Shown here: positions 17,661-26,994 of the stretch, piece after piece
Layout of the letters: each line of letters opens with the position of its first letter
How positions within the stretch are numbered: the stretch's first letter is position 1
From: Gordonia spumicola
GTDB taxonomy: Bacteria > Actinomycetota > Actinomycetes > Mycobacteriales > Mycobacteriaceae
Length of the DNA stretch: 64,000 bases
Assembly: GCF_009932475.1 (NCBI RefSeq)
Contig: NZ_BJOV01000003.1
Coordinates: 496,001 to 560,000 of the forward strand
Direction of reading: 5' to 3'
Made by a program: the position numbers and the translations under genes
The notes under the pieces: model-generated
The model's input: only the letters and a program-made list of their open reading frames with translations
What the model was told of the DNA's origin: nothing
Databases searched by the model: none

Positions 17661-18911
17661 TCAGAGGGTGATGCGGCCCTCTTCGGCGGCTTTGCCGATG
17701 TCGGTGCGGAAATGCGATCCCGGCAGGCTGACCTGGGACAACCGTTCGTACGCCTGGGCGCGCGCGGCCGCGAGATCCGCACCGCGTCCGACGACGGACA
17801 GCACTCGTCCGCCCGATGAGACGATCGCGCCGTCGACGACCTTGGTGCCCGCGTGCAGGACGCCGTCGTTGGCCGCCCCGGTGATCGGGTCGCCGGTGCG
17901 CGGGGTTCCGGGGTAGTTCTCCGCGGCCAGGACGACGACCACCGCACTGCCGTCGTGCCATTCGAGCGCGGGCAGGTCGGCGAGCGTGCCGTTCGCGACG
18001 GCCTCGAGCACGTCGCCGAGCGGCGTCCGCAGCATGTCGAGGACGGCCTGGGTCTCGGGATCGCCGAAGCGGCAGTTGAATTCGACGACCGACGGGCCGT
18101 CCGGCCCGATCGCGAGCCCCGCGTACAGCAGCCCGGAGAATGCCGTTCCCCGCTTGACGAGTTCGGCCGCGACCGGGCGGACCACGTCGTCGACGATGGT
18201 CTGCACCATGCCGTCCGGCAGCCACGGCAGCGGCGTGTACGCACCCATGCCGCCGGTGTTCGGGCCCTCGTCGTCGTCGCCGACGCGCTTGTGGTCCTGG
18301 GCGGGCAGCAGCGGGACCACGGTGTCGCCGTCGACCAGGCAGAACAGGGACACCTCGGGTCCGTCGAGGAAGCTTTCGAGCAGCACCGGGTTGCCCGCGG
18401 TGATCACCTCGACGGCGTGTGCGCGGGCCGCGTCCCGGTCGGGGGTGACGACGACGCCCTTGCCCGCGGCGAGGCCGTCGTCCTTGACCACCCAGACGGG
18501 TCCGAAGCGGTCGAGCGCGCCGTCGACGTCGTCGACGGAGGTGACGCTCTCGGCACGCGCGGTGGCGACGCCGGCCGCGGCCATGACGTCCTTGGCGAAC
18601 GCCTTCGACCCCTCGATCTGCGCGGCTGCCGCGCTCGGACCGAATGTCGGGAATCCGGCGGCACGCAGCGCGTCGGCCACACCGTGGACCAGCGGGACCT
18701 CGGGACCGATGACGACGAGGTCGGCTCCGACCTCTCGTGCCAGTGCGACCACCGCGTCGCCGGAGTTCGCGTCCACCGCGTGGTTGGTCGCGATCGCCGC
18801 CGTTCCAGCGTTGCCGGGAGCGGCGTGGAGTTCCGTCACCGACGGGTCGCGGTCGAGTCCGAGGAGGAGGGCGTGTTCGCGGCCGCCCGAGCCGATCACC
18901 AATGCGCGCAC
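17661..18911 (-). CDS. purD: Phosphoribosylamine-glycine ligase (GAR synthetase)
   Basis: A 416-residue ATP-grasp enzyme joining phosphoribosylamine and glycine, step 2 of purine synthesis. Seen: N-terminal [20 protein letters not shown], the ATP-grasp region ([14 protein letters not shown] near 142) and [10 protein letters not shown], and the C-terminal [12 protein letters not shown] metal-binding motif. The length is normal. GTG at 18911 lies 7 bases from a TACTGT box (18919-18924, minus strand), another leaderless start. It is separated from purB by the esterase/lipoprotein genes, as in mycobacteria. Confidence 0.96.
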   Translation of the reverse strand: MRALVIGSGGREHALLLGLDRDPSVTELHAAPGNAGTAAIATNHAVDANSGDAVVALAREVGADLVVIGPEVPLVHGVADALRAAGFPTFGPSAAAAQIEGSKAFAKDVMAAAGVATARAESVTSVDDVDGALDRFGPVWVVKDDGLAAGKGVVVTPDRDAARAHAVEVITAGNPVLLESFLDGPEVSLFCLVDGDTVVPLLPAQDHKRVGDDDEGPNTGGMGAYTPLPWLPDGMVQTIVDDVVRPVAAELVKRGTAFSGLLYAGLAIGPDGPSVVEFNCRFGDPETQAVLDMLRTPLGDVLEAVANGTLADLPALEWHDGSAVVVVLAAENYPGTPRTGDPITGAANDGVLHAGTKVVDGAIVSSGGRVLSVVGRGADLAAARAQAYERLSQVSLPGSHFRTDIGKAAEEGRITL

Positions 18912-18924
18912 GGTGACAACAGTA

Positions 18925-19236
18925 GGGCATGCCCGGGTTGTTTCAAATTGACATCATGGTGGTTGAGCTGGGCCGGAGCGTTAGCGGAGGCCCTTCCGCT
19001 AACGCTTCGCAACCGCTCAACCAGCATGACGGCGACATCGGTTCATTTGTGCAACAGCCCGTGCCCGCGGAGCGGGCAGATCGCCGAAGGAGACTCCGGG
19101 TCTATGCCACGCGTCAACTCGTCCGACTCATACCGACTGACGTGTTAAGTATTTCGGCAAGACTTAACATGTCGAGCGGATGTGTCAGATGACCTGACAC
19201 GTCCGGCCGAACCGCTCCCCCGGGAGGAACTGCCGG
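18925..19236. other. 312-bp intergenic region rich in inverted repeats
   Basis: No convincing gene. Besides the nested repeat at 18957-19022 it holds an 11-bp inverted repeat ACGTGTTAAGT-N11-ACTTAACATGT (19140-19150 / 19162-19172, one mismatch) and GTGTCAG-ATGAC-CTGACAC (19182-19200). The last two look like terminators or protein sites downstream of the LtrA-like gene. An open frame of 87 codons on the plus strand (18929-19192) has no ribosome site or recognisable product. Confidence 0.55.
18957..19022. repeat. Nested palindromic intergenic repeat
   Basis: A perfect 12-bp stem AGCGTTAGCGGA / TCCGCTAACGCT (18977-18988, 18995-19006) lies within an outer GGTTGAGC / GCTCAACC pair (18961-18968, 19015-19022). 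It lies downstream of the LtrA-like gene and upstream of purD (both minus strand), so it may be a terminator. The GGTTGAGC arms resemble intergenic repeats I recall from related genomes. Confidence 0.6.
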
Positions 19237-20445
19237 TCAACCTGCCGCGTCGACGCTGCCGTTGAGCTCGATGACGAGGGTTGCCAGCACCGGCGCGAGC
19301 GCGCCGACGACGACTCCGACGAGCAGCGGTCCGCCCGCCGCCACGAGGGCGACGGCCGCGACGACCGGCGCGACCGCGGCCAGGGTCATCCACATCGCCA
19401 GACGCGTCGGACCCGCGAGATAGAAGTGCAGGGCGATGGCCCCGAGAGTGAAGATCAGCAGCGGGATCGCCGACGTGAGCAGCACACTCATCTCGGAGAT
19501 GTGCGCTTCGCCTTCGATCCAGAGGGCGATCACGTGCATACCCGCGCCGACGGCCGCGCAGCCCATGAAGACCGGGACCATGCCGTATCCCCACACGAAG
19601 CAGCGGTCTCGATTCTCGTCGAGGGCGTCACCGTTGGGCATGATCGTGTACAGCCACCACATGGCGAAAGTGACGCCGAGCGCCGTCGCACCGAGCACGG
19701 CAGTCTGCGCGCTCCAGCCGGTCCGACCGATCTGCGCCTGCAGGACCGCGACGGTGCCGACGACTCCCTCGCCGAGCGTGATGACCACCAACGTCGAGTA
19801 CCGCTCGGTGATGTGGAACGGATTCCACGGGGTGCGCTTGACGAACACCTCGGCGATGAACGGGCCGAGGAACTCGACGAACACGCAGATCCCGATCGAG
19901 ACGAGCGTGAGCGCGAGGCCCATCGGCGCGAGGGCGACGACGATCCACCCGAGCTGCGCGACGATGCTCGCGATCGCGTAGGTGAGGCAGGTCCCCCGAT
20001 ACGGCGGCGATTGCAGTGCGGCCCGCAGCCATTGCGGGATCAAACCGATCCGCATCACCATGTAGCCGAAGACGATCACCTTCACGTCGATGTGATGGTC
20101 GGCGTCGATCGAGGTGAAGACGGCGGGGATGCCGGTCGCCATGATCGAGACGCCGATCATCTGGACCAGGACCGACAGGCGGAACCACGGGTCGTCGGTG
20201 TCGAATGCCGACGCGAACCACGCGAAGTTGATCCACGCCCAGATGGCTCCGAACGTGACGATCAGGTAGCCGACGATCGCGGTGAAGAACTTGCCTTCGG
20301 CGAGGAACTCGGCGAGTTGAACGCCTGCGACGGCGAACAGGACCACGAAGATCAGGTCGTAGAAGACCTCGAGTCCGCTGCCTGCGCGCTCCCCTTCATC
20401 GGGGTCCCTGCCGGTCATCCATTGGAGTTCTGTTCTCACGGGCAC
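19237..20445 (-). CDS. Low temperature requirement A (LtrA) family membrane protein
   Basis: A 402-residue integral membrane protein with about ten hydrophobic helices. The opening block, GLEVFYDLIFVVLFAVA near residues 24-40, is the hallmark of the LtrA family (named after Listeria LtrA, needed for growth in the cold); EVFVKRTPWNPFHITERYSTLVVITLGEG is the other conserved stretch. The biochemical role is unknown across the family. GTG at 20445 is selected since TAGGCT (20452-20457, minus strand) lies 6 bases upstream, a leaderless start; GTG 20439 is an alternative. Confidence 0.88.
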   Translation of the reverse strand: MPVRTELQWMTGRDPDEGERAGSGLEVFYDLIFVVLFAVAGVQLAEFLAEGKFFTAIVGYLIVTFGAIWAWINFAWFASAFDTDDPWFRLSVLVQMIGVSIMATGIPAVFTSIDADHHIDVKVIVFGYMVMRIGLIPQWLRAALQSPPYRGTCLTYAIASIVAQLGWIVVALAPMGLALTLVSIGICVFVEFLGPFIAEVFVKRTPWNPFHITERYSTLVVITLGEGVVGTVAVLQAQIGRTGWSAQTAVLGATALGVTFAMWWLYTIMPNGDALDENRDRCFVWGYGMVPVFMGCAAVGAGMHVIALWIEGEAHISEMSVLLTSAIPLLIFTLGAIALHFYLAGPTRLAMWMTLAAVAPVVAAVALVAAGGPLLVGVVVGALAPVLATLVIELNGSVDAAG

Positions 20446-20858
20446 GGGCCAAGCCTAGGACGTTCGGCTGAGGAGTCGAGCGCAACGTCGATGCGACACG
20501 CGCCAATGCGCGAGTGACTACTCGAGACGATAAGTGCAGACCACGTCGTCCATCTCGAATAGAACATACGAACATAGCTATTGTGATGTAAGACATGTCA
20601 GAGTAGAGTGGAGATAACAAAAAAACAGACACTCGGCAGGGAGGTGGACACCATGACGAACATCGAACTGCCCGACAATGCGCTGGATCTCGTGCGGTTG
20701 CAGGATCAGGTCGCGCAGAGGCTCGCGGTGGTGTCGCTGGCCGGTCTGTCGAATCGCGAACTGCTGGCCGCCTCGGACATCAATGAGCGGTCCAACCGTC
20801 GTGGTGTCGGCGTCGATGCACGGCTGTTCGCCGAGGTGTCTCAGCGCGGTGGGCGGAT

Positions 20859-22125
20859 TCAGGTGGCTAGCGCAACACTCCGAGGAGAGGAGTTTGCTGT
20901 GCCAGATCGGTTTCCATGGGAGGTTCGCTCGGCTGTCTTGACGGCGCTCATAGAGGGCGGCTCTGGCCGTGACGTTTCCGCCTCGTTGAATGTCGGATTG
21001 GCGACGGTCCACAAATGGGCCCATCGCGCTGGACTTCGGTACCACTTCGGCAAGACTGGCGGTGTGATTCCAATGACTGCCGGTCAAGCGACCGGCGAGG
21101 TTAAGTATCGGCGACTCACGCTCGCGGACCGTTCCTTCATCGAAGCTGGACTTGCCTGCAGCCCGCCCCTGTCGATGCGCAAGATCGCGGCCGAGCTAGG
21201 AGTCGCGCCATCGACAGTCTCCCGTGAGATCAAGACGCGCCAGCAACTCAGCTATAAGGCTCAACCTCACTATCACGCGGCAGCGGCGCACTATGCCGCG
21301 GTGGCTGATCGCATAAGACCGAGGGTGGTGAAGCTCGAAGTCTTTGGTGAACTGCGAAATGAAGTTGTGAAACGGTTGAACGACCGACTCTCGCCGGAGC
21401 AGGTCTCAGCCGAACTCCGGAAAGAGTTCCCTGACGACCCGGAGATGCATGTGTCGCACGAAACGATCTACCAGGCCCTCTACGTGCAAGGACGAGGGGC
21501 GCTGCGGCATGAACTGACCGTCGAGAAGGCCCTGCGCTCGGGACGAGCGGTACGCAAGCCACGCTCGAAGCTGCCGGCCGCGACCAATAGACCGTGGCTT
21601 GAAGGAGCCCGCCTCACAGATCGCCCCGCCGAGGCTGCCGATCGAGCGATCCCAGGGCACTGGGAGGGGGACCTGGTTATCGGCTCACGGAACAGCGCCC
21701 TGATTAGCTTGGTCGAACGCCGCTCGCGCTACACCCTTGTTGGACGTCTGGTCGACAACCGGCTGGCGCTAACCGTTGCCGAAGTCCTCCAGCAGATGGC
21801 AGTGCGTGTACCCGACGCCCTGTTCAGCACGCTCACTTGGGATCAGGGTCCGGAGATGTCTGAACACGCTCAATTCACCGTGGCAACCGACTGCAAAGTG
21901 TTCTTCTGCGACCCCCACTCGCCCTGGCAGCGACCCACCAACGAGAACACCAACGGACTGATCCGAGACTTCTATCCGAAGGGCACCGACTTCAACACGG
22001 TCAGCGACGAAGACTTGTACGAGATGGAACGCCTCCTCAACCGCCGCCCCCGGAAAGTCCTCGGATGGAACAAACCCCGAGAGGTACTCTTCGAGGACAT
22101 CACAGGTGTTGCGCTAGCCACCTGA
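20859..22125 (+). mobile_element. IS30-family insertion sequence, complete, 1267 bp
   Basis: Ends are perfect 20-bp inverted repeats: TCAGGTGGCTAGCGCAACAC at 20859-20878 and its complement at 22106-22125. A 2-bp direct repeat AT (20857-20858, 22126-22127) flanks the element. The empty site would read GGCGGATCCGCC, a 12-bp palindrome with the AT at its exact centre, which fits the known preference of IS30 elements for palindromic targets and 2-bp duplications. One gene fills it, and its TGA stop is the last three bases of the element. Confidence 0.95.
20899..22125 (+). CDS. IS30 family transposase
   Basis: A 408-residue transposase. Two DNA-binding segments: an N-terminal helix-turn-helix (about residues 4-45, VRSAVLTALIEGGSGRDVS...) and the IS30-type HTH_38 (about 70-110, MRKIAAELGVAPSTVSREIK). 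The DDE integrase core follows: GHWEGDLVIG (first Asp), LTWDQGPEM (second Asp) and PTNENTNGLIRDFYPKGTDF (catalytic Glu). All three acidic residues are present, so the element may be active. GTG at 20899 is chosen because GAGGAGAGGAG lies 7 bases upstream inside the IS. The frame also reads through from the DUF222 start at 20653, so a DUF222-transposase fusion of 490 residues is possible. Confidence 0.93.
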   Translation: MPDRFPWEVRSAVLTALIEGGSGRDVSASLNVGLATVHKWAHRAGLRYHFGKTGGVIPMTAGQATGEVKYRRLTLADRSFIEAGLACSPPLSMRKIAAELGVAPSTVSREIKTRQQLSYKAQPHYHAAAAHYAAVADRIRPRVVKLEVFGELRNEVVKRLNDRLSPEQVSAELRKEFPDDPEMHVSHETIYQALYVQGRGALRHELTVEKALRSGRAVRKPRSKLPAATNRPWLEGARLTDRPAEAADRAIPGHWEGDLVIGSRNSALISLVERRSRYTLVGRLVDNRLALTVAEVLQQMAVRVPDALFSTLTWDQGPEMSEHAQFTVATDCKVFFCDPHSPWQRPTNENTNGLIRDFYPKGTDFNTVSDEDLYEMERLLNRRPRKVLGWNKPREVLFEDITGVALAT

Positions 22126-23497
22126 ATCCGCCGTGCGTACCGCGAGTTGGGATCGCAGATGCCCGGCAAGTACCTCGAAGGTCAGCTCCGCTTGTCGGTG
22201 CGGGCCCGTAAACAGCGCACCGATGCGGCGTTGAGCCTGAGTTCGTTGGTCGCCTTCTCCGGCGAGCAACTCGACCCGACCCTCCCGGCCACTGCAGGCG
22301 CCGTCGCGGATGGTGACCTGTCGCTCGACCACGTCGCGGAGATCGTCGACGTCATCGACGCGATTCCCTCGGCGATCCCCGCCGATGTGAAGGCTCGTGC
22401 CGAAGCAGAGTTGGCCGGGGTGGCGCGGACGTTGACTCCCGAGCAGACCCGCACCGCCGGCAAGCGGATTCTGGCCCACCTCGATCCCGACGGTGAGTTG
22501 ACCGACGACACCGACCGAGCCCGCACCCGTGGTGTGACTCTGGCTCCGCAGGATCGGCGGCTCATGTCGGCGATCAGCGCCAAACTGACCCCGGCGGCCC
22601 GCGCCAAACTCGAAGCACTGCTCGTCTCATGGGCGGCACCGGGGATGAACAATCCCGACGACGAACAGTCCCCCTCCGGATCATCGGCCAATGTCGACCC
22701 CGACGCCCTCTCTGCGGCCGCCGAGCGGAACACCCGTTCGCAAGCGCAGCGCAATCACGATGCGCTGGAGGCCATGTGGACGTTCCTGATCGCCAACGGC
22801 GGTCTCGGTGAGGGCACTTCCCTGTCGTCGCAGCTGGTGGTGACCGCGTCGCTGGATGATCTCGAATCCCGCTCGGGTGTCGCGACCACCGCCACCGGGA
22901 CTCGTCTGCCGGTCAAGGACCTCGTCGAGATCGCCGGCGACGCGACCCCGTGGCTGGAAGTGTTCGCCACCGCCTCAGCACAGATCCTGTACCTCGGGCG
23001 CGGCAAACGCCTCGCCTCCCGGGCCCAACGGCTCGCATTGTTCGGCCGCGATCGCGGGTGCACCGCGCCAGGATGCACCGTCCCGTGGTCCAAGACCCAG
23101 GCGCACCACATGCCGGACTGGCAAGACGGCGGCCCCACCGACATCGACCACCTCGGTGGAGCGTGCGGCGGCCACAATAGGTCGGTCTCGACGAAGCCTG
23201 GCGGATGGGAGACCACCATCCTGCAGACCGGCCCCTTCATAGGCCGGGTCGGGTGGCGGCCCACCGGCTCGAACGAGCCGTGGAAGGTCAACCACGCCCT
23301 ACAGCCGGAGAAGGCCCTCCCGACGTTCGGAGACCGGGTCACCGAATCCGGGTCGGCCGTCGAGAAATGGCTCGCCTGCCGAATCCCGGCCCCACCACCG
23401 GGTCCGCCCGTCCCGCCGGGGACGGACGTGGTGCGGTACCCCGCCTGAGACAGGTCAGGCGGGGACACCGTCATGCACTCACATCAACTCCGAGATC

Positions 23498-23527
23498 CAC
23501 GCCCCTCGCCTGTCCGCGAGGGGCGTG
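23498..23527. terminator. Terminator between convergent genes
   Basis: Perfect 12-bp arms CACGCCCCTCGC and GCGAGGGGCGTG enclose a 6-base loop (CTGTCC), 15 bp before the stop of the glycosyltransferase gene on the minus strand and 50 bp after the HNH gene. Confidence 0.75.
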
Positions 23528-23542
23528 TCCCGAGTGTGCCGG

Positions 23543-25669
23543 TTACTTCGGCGACGTCAGGTCGTACAGGGTGACGCCGTCGACCGTCTTCGAGGTGAAG
23601 GTGGCGGTGATCCACTCCTTGATCTGGGCTGACGTGCCCTCCGAGCCACCGCCCATCATGCCGCGTCCCCCTTCGATGAAGTAGTGGATCTTGCCGTCGG
23701 CGACGTACTGCTTGAACTGCGCCAACGTGGGCGACGGGTCAGTGCCGTTGAATCCGCCGATCGGCATCACCGAGTAGCCGGACGCGATCTGATAGCCGGA
23801 CGCCTCGTTGGAACCGACGGCCGCGGCGACCCACGTGTACTCGGACGCGTTGTCGCGGAGCAGTGCGACCATCTCGTCACTGGGCTTGGAGCCGTTGAGG
23901 AGTCCGCCCGCGGGACCGTTCATGCCGCGGTTGTTCATACCGGAGTTCGTCGAGCCGGGGCCGGTGGCGCCCGGCATCGTGCCGCCGGGGAAGCTCATGC
24001 CGCCGCGGTTGCCCGTCGAGCCCATGCCGGGTGGCGTCATGCCGCCGAATCCGCCTCGATGATGTCCGCCGGGTCCGAACATGCCGCCCGCGACCCGCGG
24101 TCCGGCCGAGATGATCGCGCCTTCCTTGCCCGTGTTCACGGTGTCGATCGTGTAGGCGAGAGGACCTGCTAGACCTGCGACGATGGCGGCCGTCGCTCCT
24201 GCGGCGAGGGTCCGGTCCTTCCATCCGCTACCGGGTGCGACGAGGAGCGCGGCGCCTGCGACGAGGCCGACGATCAGCACCAGCCACCGCAGCCACGGCA
24301 CGAACTCGGGCGACCGGTCGAGAAGGGCGAAACCCCAGCCGACAGTCGTCCACGTGGACACGGCGAGGACGAGGCGAACCCACAGCTTCTCGCGGGCGGG
24401 CCACACGACGGCGGCCGAACCGGCGATCACCGCGGCGACGGCCGGCGCCATCGCGGCCGTGTAGTACGAGTGGAAGATGCCCGCCATGAAGCTGAACGTC
24501 AACGTCATGACCGCCAGCCAACCGCCGAAGAGCAGCAGGTAAGCGCGGCGACGATCGGTGCGCGGCGCCCGGCCGATGACGACGAGCGCGGCGACGCCCA
24601 GGATGATCGCGGCCGGGATCAGCCACGCGATCTGGCCGCCCTGCTCGGCGTCGAACATCCGGGTGATGCCGGTCTGACCCCACATCCCGCCGCCGGGGCC
24701 GCGTCCGCCGGGTCCACCGGGGAAGCCCTGCTGACCGGCCATGTCGGCGAACCGGCCGCTCTGGCCGCCCATCCGGCCGCCGCCTCCGACGCTGCCCTTC
24801 TCGTTGCCGTCGAGGCGGCCGAGACCGTTGTAGCCGAAGGTCAGATCGAGGATCGAGTTGTTCTGCGAACCGCCGATGTAGGGACGGCTCGACGCGGGCC
24901 ACAGTTCAACGGTCAGGATCCACCAGCCCGCGCTGACGATAAGCGCGCCCAGAGCGGCGAACAGGTGGCCGACGCGGCGCAGCCATCCGCCGGGTGCGGC
25001 GACGAAGTACACGACCACCATCGGCGGGACGATCAACATCACTTCGAGCTGCTTGGCGAGGAAGCCGAACCCGACGGCGACGCCCGCGGCGATCATCCAG
25101 CGGAGCTTGCCGGACTCGGCGGCCTTGAGCAGCGCGCCCATCGCGGCGACCATCAGCAGGATGAGGAGGGCTTCGGGGTTGTCGAACCGGAACATCATCG
25201 CGGCGACGGGCGTCAACGCGAGGACCGCGCCCGCGCCGATTCCTGCCCAGTGTCCGAACACGCGGCGGGTGATGACGTACAGCAGTGCGACGGAGCCGAC
25301 GCCCATCAGCACCTCGGGCACCAGCACCGACCACGAGTTGAGGCCGAACACCCGGACCGACAGCGCCGGTATCCACAGGGACGCAGGCGGTTTGTCGACG
25401 GTGATCGAACTCGCCATGTCGGACGAGCCGAAGAACCAGGCCTTCCACGACTGCGATCCGGCCTGGATGGCCGCCGTGTAGAACGAGTTGCCCCACCCGT
25501 TGGCCGACAGGTTCCACAGGTACAGCACCGTCGTCGAGACGAGCAGGACGGCCAGCGACCAGATCGTCGTCCGCCTGCTCGGACCGTCGGACGTGTGGGG
25601 TGTCGGGTCCGGGTCTGTCGGCGGCTCGTCGTCGTGGACGACCCTGTCGAGCGTGTCGGTGGCGGTCAT
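23543..25669 (-). CDS. GT39/ArnT-like membrane glycosyltransferase
   Basis: A 708-residue polytopic protein of the PMT/ArnT superfamily, which transfers a sugar from a polyprenyl-phosphate donor on the outer face of the membrane. Seen: an Asp in the first loop (VDKPPASLW), several helices (VLALTPVAAMMFR, LLILLMVAAMG, GFGFLAKQLEVMLI) and a C-terminal extracellular domain ending in KTVDGVTLYDLTSPK. Two unusual low-complexity Gly/Met-rich loops (around residues 285-325 and 520-590) are present. ATG at 25669 overlaps the stop of the GT2-GtrA gene (ATGA), so the two form an operon in which the upstream enzyme probably makes the lipid-linked sugar. Sugar and acceptor are unknown. Confidence 0.88.
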   Translation of the reverse strand: MTATDTLDRVVHDDEPPTDPDPTPHTSDGPSRRTTIWSLAVLLVSTTVLYLWNLSANGWGNSFYTAAIQAGSQSWKAWFFGSSDMASSITVDKPPASLWIPALSVRVFGLNSWSVLVPEVLMGVGSVALLYVITRRVFGHWAGIGAGAVLALTPVAAMMFRFDNPEALLILLMVAAMGALLKAAESGKLRWMIAAGVAVGFGFLAKQLEVMLIVPPMVVVYFVAAPGGWLRRVGHLFAALGALIVSAGWWILTVELWPASSRPYIGGSQNNSILDLTFGYNGLGRLDGNEKGSVGGGGRMGGQSGRFADMAGQQGFPGGPGGRGPGGGMWGQTGITRMFDAEQGGQIAWLIPAAIILGVAALVVIGRAPRTDRRRAYLLLFGGWLAVMTLTFSFMAGIFHSYYTAAMAPAVAAVIAGSAAVVWPAREKLWVRLVLAVSTWTTVGWGFALLDRSPEFVPWLRWLVLIVGLVAGAALLVAPGSGWKDRTLAAGATAAIVAGLAGPLAYTIDTVNTGKEGAIISAGPRVAGGMFGPGGHHRGGFGGMTPPGMGSTGNRGGMSFPGGTMPGATGPGSTNSGMNNRGMNGPAGGLLNGSKPSDEMVALLRDNASEYTWVAAAVGSNEASGYQIASGYSVMPIGGFNGTDPSPTLAQFKQYVADGKIHYFIEGGRGMMGGGSEGTSAQIKEWITATFTSKTVDGVTLYDLTSPK

Positions 25670-26928
25670 GCGGGGGCTCCTTCGCCGGTGCGGCCGCGCG
25701 CGACGAAGAGTCGCCGCAGGCCTACGAATCGGGTGGCGGTCGCCACCAGGTTGGCGGTCACGAGGACCGCGAGTTCGGTGCCGCGTCCCGCGTGGGGAGC
25801 GAGACTGTGCAGGGCCGCGAGCGAGCCCGCGGTGACGAGCCAGCCGAACATGAAGACGGCCAGACCCATCAGGTGATCGCGCATCGCGCTCTCGGCGCCG
25901 CGGACGCCGAAGGTGAAGCGTCGGTTGGCCGCGGTGTTCGCGATCGCGGTGATGCCGAGCGCCAGGAAGTTCGCGGTCTGCGCTCCGACCATCGGATGCA
26001 GCATCAGATACAGGAGCGCGTAGACGACCGTCGACGTGACGCCGACGGCGCAGAATCGGGCGAGCTGTCCGACCATGCCAGCGGGGACACCGTCGACGGC
26101 AGGACCGGGCAGCCGGTCCCGGCCGAGGGTCGCGCGGAGTTCGGCGATCGGGAGTCGCCCGCGCGCCAACGCCCACCCGACGCGGGCGCATCCCCGCAGG
26201 TCGGCGACGGCCGTCGCGACGATGTCGACGGAGCTGTCGGGGTCGTCGGTCCAGTCGACGGGCACTTCGGCGATGCGAAGGCCGACGCGTTCGGCGAGCA
26301 CGAGCAGTTCGGTGTCGAAGAACCAGCCGGTGTCCTCCACGTAGGGCAGGAGACGGCGCGCGACGTCGGTCCGCATGGCCTTGAACCCGCACTGCGCGTC
26401 GGAGAACCTGGCGTGCATCGTGGTGCGGAGGATCAGGTTGTACGAGCGGGAGATCATCTCGCGTTTGGGCCCGCGCACGACCCGTGACGACCTGGACAGC
26501 CGGGTGCCGATAGCGATGTCGGAGTGCCCGGAGATCAGCGGTGCGATCAGCGGCATGAGCGCGTTCAGGTCGGTCGACAGGTCGACGTCGCAGTAGGCGA
26601 CGATCTGTGCGTCGCTGCCCTGCCACACCGTGTTGAGCGCCCCGCCGCGGCCCTTGCGGTCGAGGTGGACCACCCGGACGTCCGGATAGTCGTCGGCGAG
26701 ACCCTCCGCGATCCGCAGGGTGCCGTCGGTGCTGGCGTTGTCGGCCACCGTGATCCGCGACGTGTACGGGACCGCGGCGTGCAGATGATCGCGCAGACGC
26801 ACGACGGCGCCCGCGATGTCGTCTTCCTCGTTGTACACGGGGATGACGATGTCGAGGATCGGTGGTGGTGGGGTGTCGGCGACGGCGTCGCCGCGCGCTG
26901 TCGGGTCGGGCTCGAGTTGCGTCGTCAT
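25666..26928 (-). CDS. GT2 polyprenyl-phosphate glycosyltransferase fused to GtrA-like domain
   Basis: A 420-residue fusion. Residues about 24-260 are a DPM1-like GT2 domain: DIVIPVYNEEDD and the DVDLSTDLN metal/nucleotide motif near 118. Residues about 285-410 are a four-helix GtrA domain (LARFCAVGVTSTVVYALLYLML, then ANTAANRRFTFG), which is thought to move or hold the polyprenyl-linked sugar. Together with the downstream GT39-like enzyme this gives synthesis, flipping and transfer of a sugar to a cell envelope acceptor. The start is the ATG at 26928; an in-frame ATG at 26958 adds ten residues with no homology. Confidence 0.9.
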   Translation of the reverse strand: MTTQLEPDPTARGDAVADTPPPPILDIVIPVYNEEDDIAGAVVRLRDHLHAAVPYTSRITVADNASTDGTLRIAEGLADDYPDVRVVHLDRKGRGGALNTVWQGSDAQIVAYCDVDLSTDLNALMPLIAPLISGHSDIAIGTRLSRSSRVVRGPKREMISRSYNLILRTTMHARFSDAQCGFKAMRTDVARRLLPYVEDTGWFFDTELLVLAERVGLRIAEVPVDWTDDPDSSVDIVATAVADLRGCARVGWALARGRLPIAELRATLGRDRLPGPAVDGVPAGMVGQLARFCAVGVTSTVVYALLYLMLHPMVGAQTANFLALGITAIANTAANRRFTFGVRGAESAMRDHLMGLAVFMFGWLVTAGSLAALHSLAPHAGRGTELAVLVTANLVATATRFVGLRRLFVARGRTGEGAPA

Positions 26929-26994
26929 GGCAGCTAGATTCGCCGCCGAGCCTCCCACACCACTGCGATCACCCTGTCAGCTTCCTGTGAGGGA

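Larger units (their letters stand above)
20653..23448 (+). pseudogene. DUF222/HNH endonuclease (13E12-type) gene split by an IS30-family insertion
   Basis: The gene starts at 20653 with GGGAGGTGGACACC upstream. Codons 1-68 encode the start of a DUF222 domain (MTNIELPDNALDLVRLQDQV...). An IS occupies 20859-22125, then the gene resumes at 22128 (RRAYRELGSQMPGKYLEGQL) and runs to TGA at 23448. Removing the IS and one copy of the AT duplication restores 509 in-frame codons with no stop, showing a recent clean insertion. The 3' part holds the rest of DUF222 and an HNH nuclease domain: CTAPGCTVPWSKTQAHH, a DIDHLGGACGGHN block and a final conserved Trp. Such genes are multicopy in Mycobacteriales; their function is unknown. 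Confidence 0.92.

Noticed and set aside
18929..19192. 87-codon open frame on the plus strand
   Set aside because: Covers two palindromes, lacks a ribosome site or leaderless box, and resembles nothing.
20560..20580. Possible SOS (LexA) box near the DUF222 gene (GAACATACGAACA)
   Set aside because: It is a direct repeat of GAACATA-like halves, not the inverted GAAC-N4-GTTC form of the actinobacterial box.
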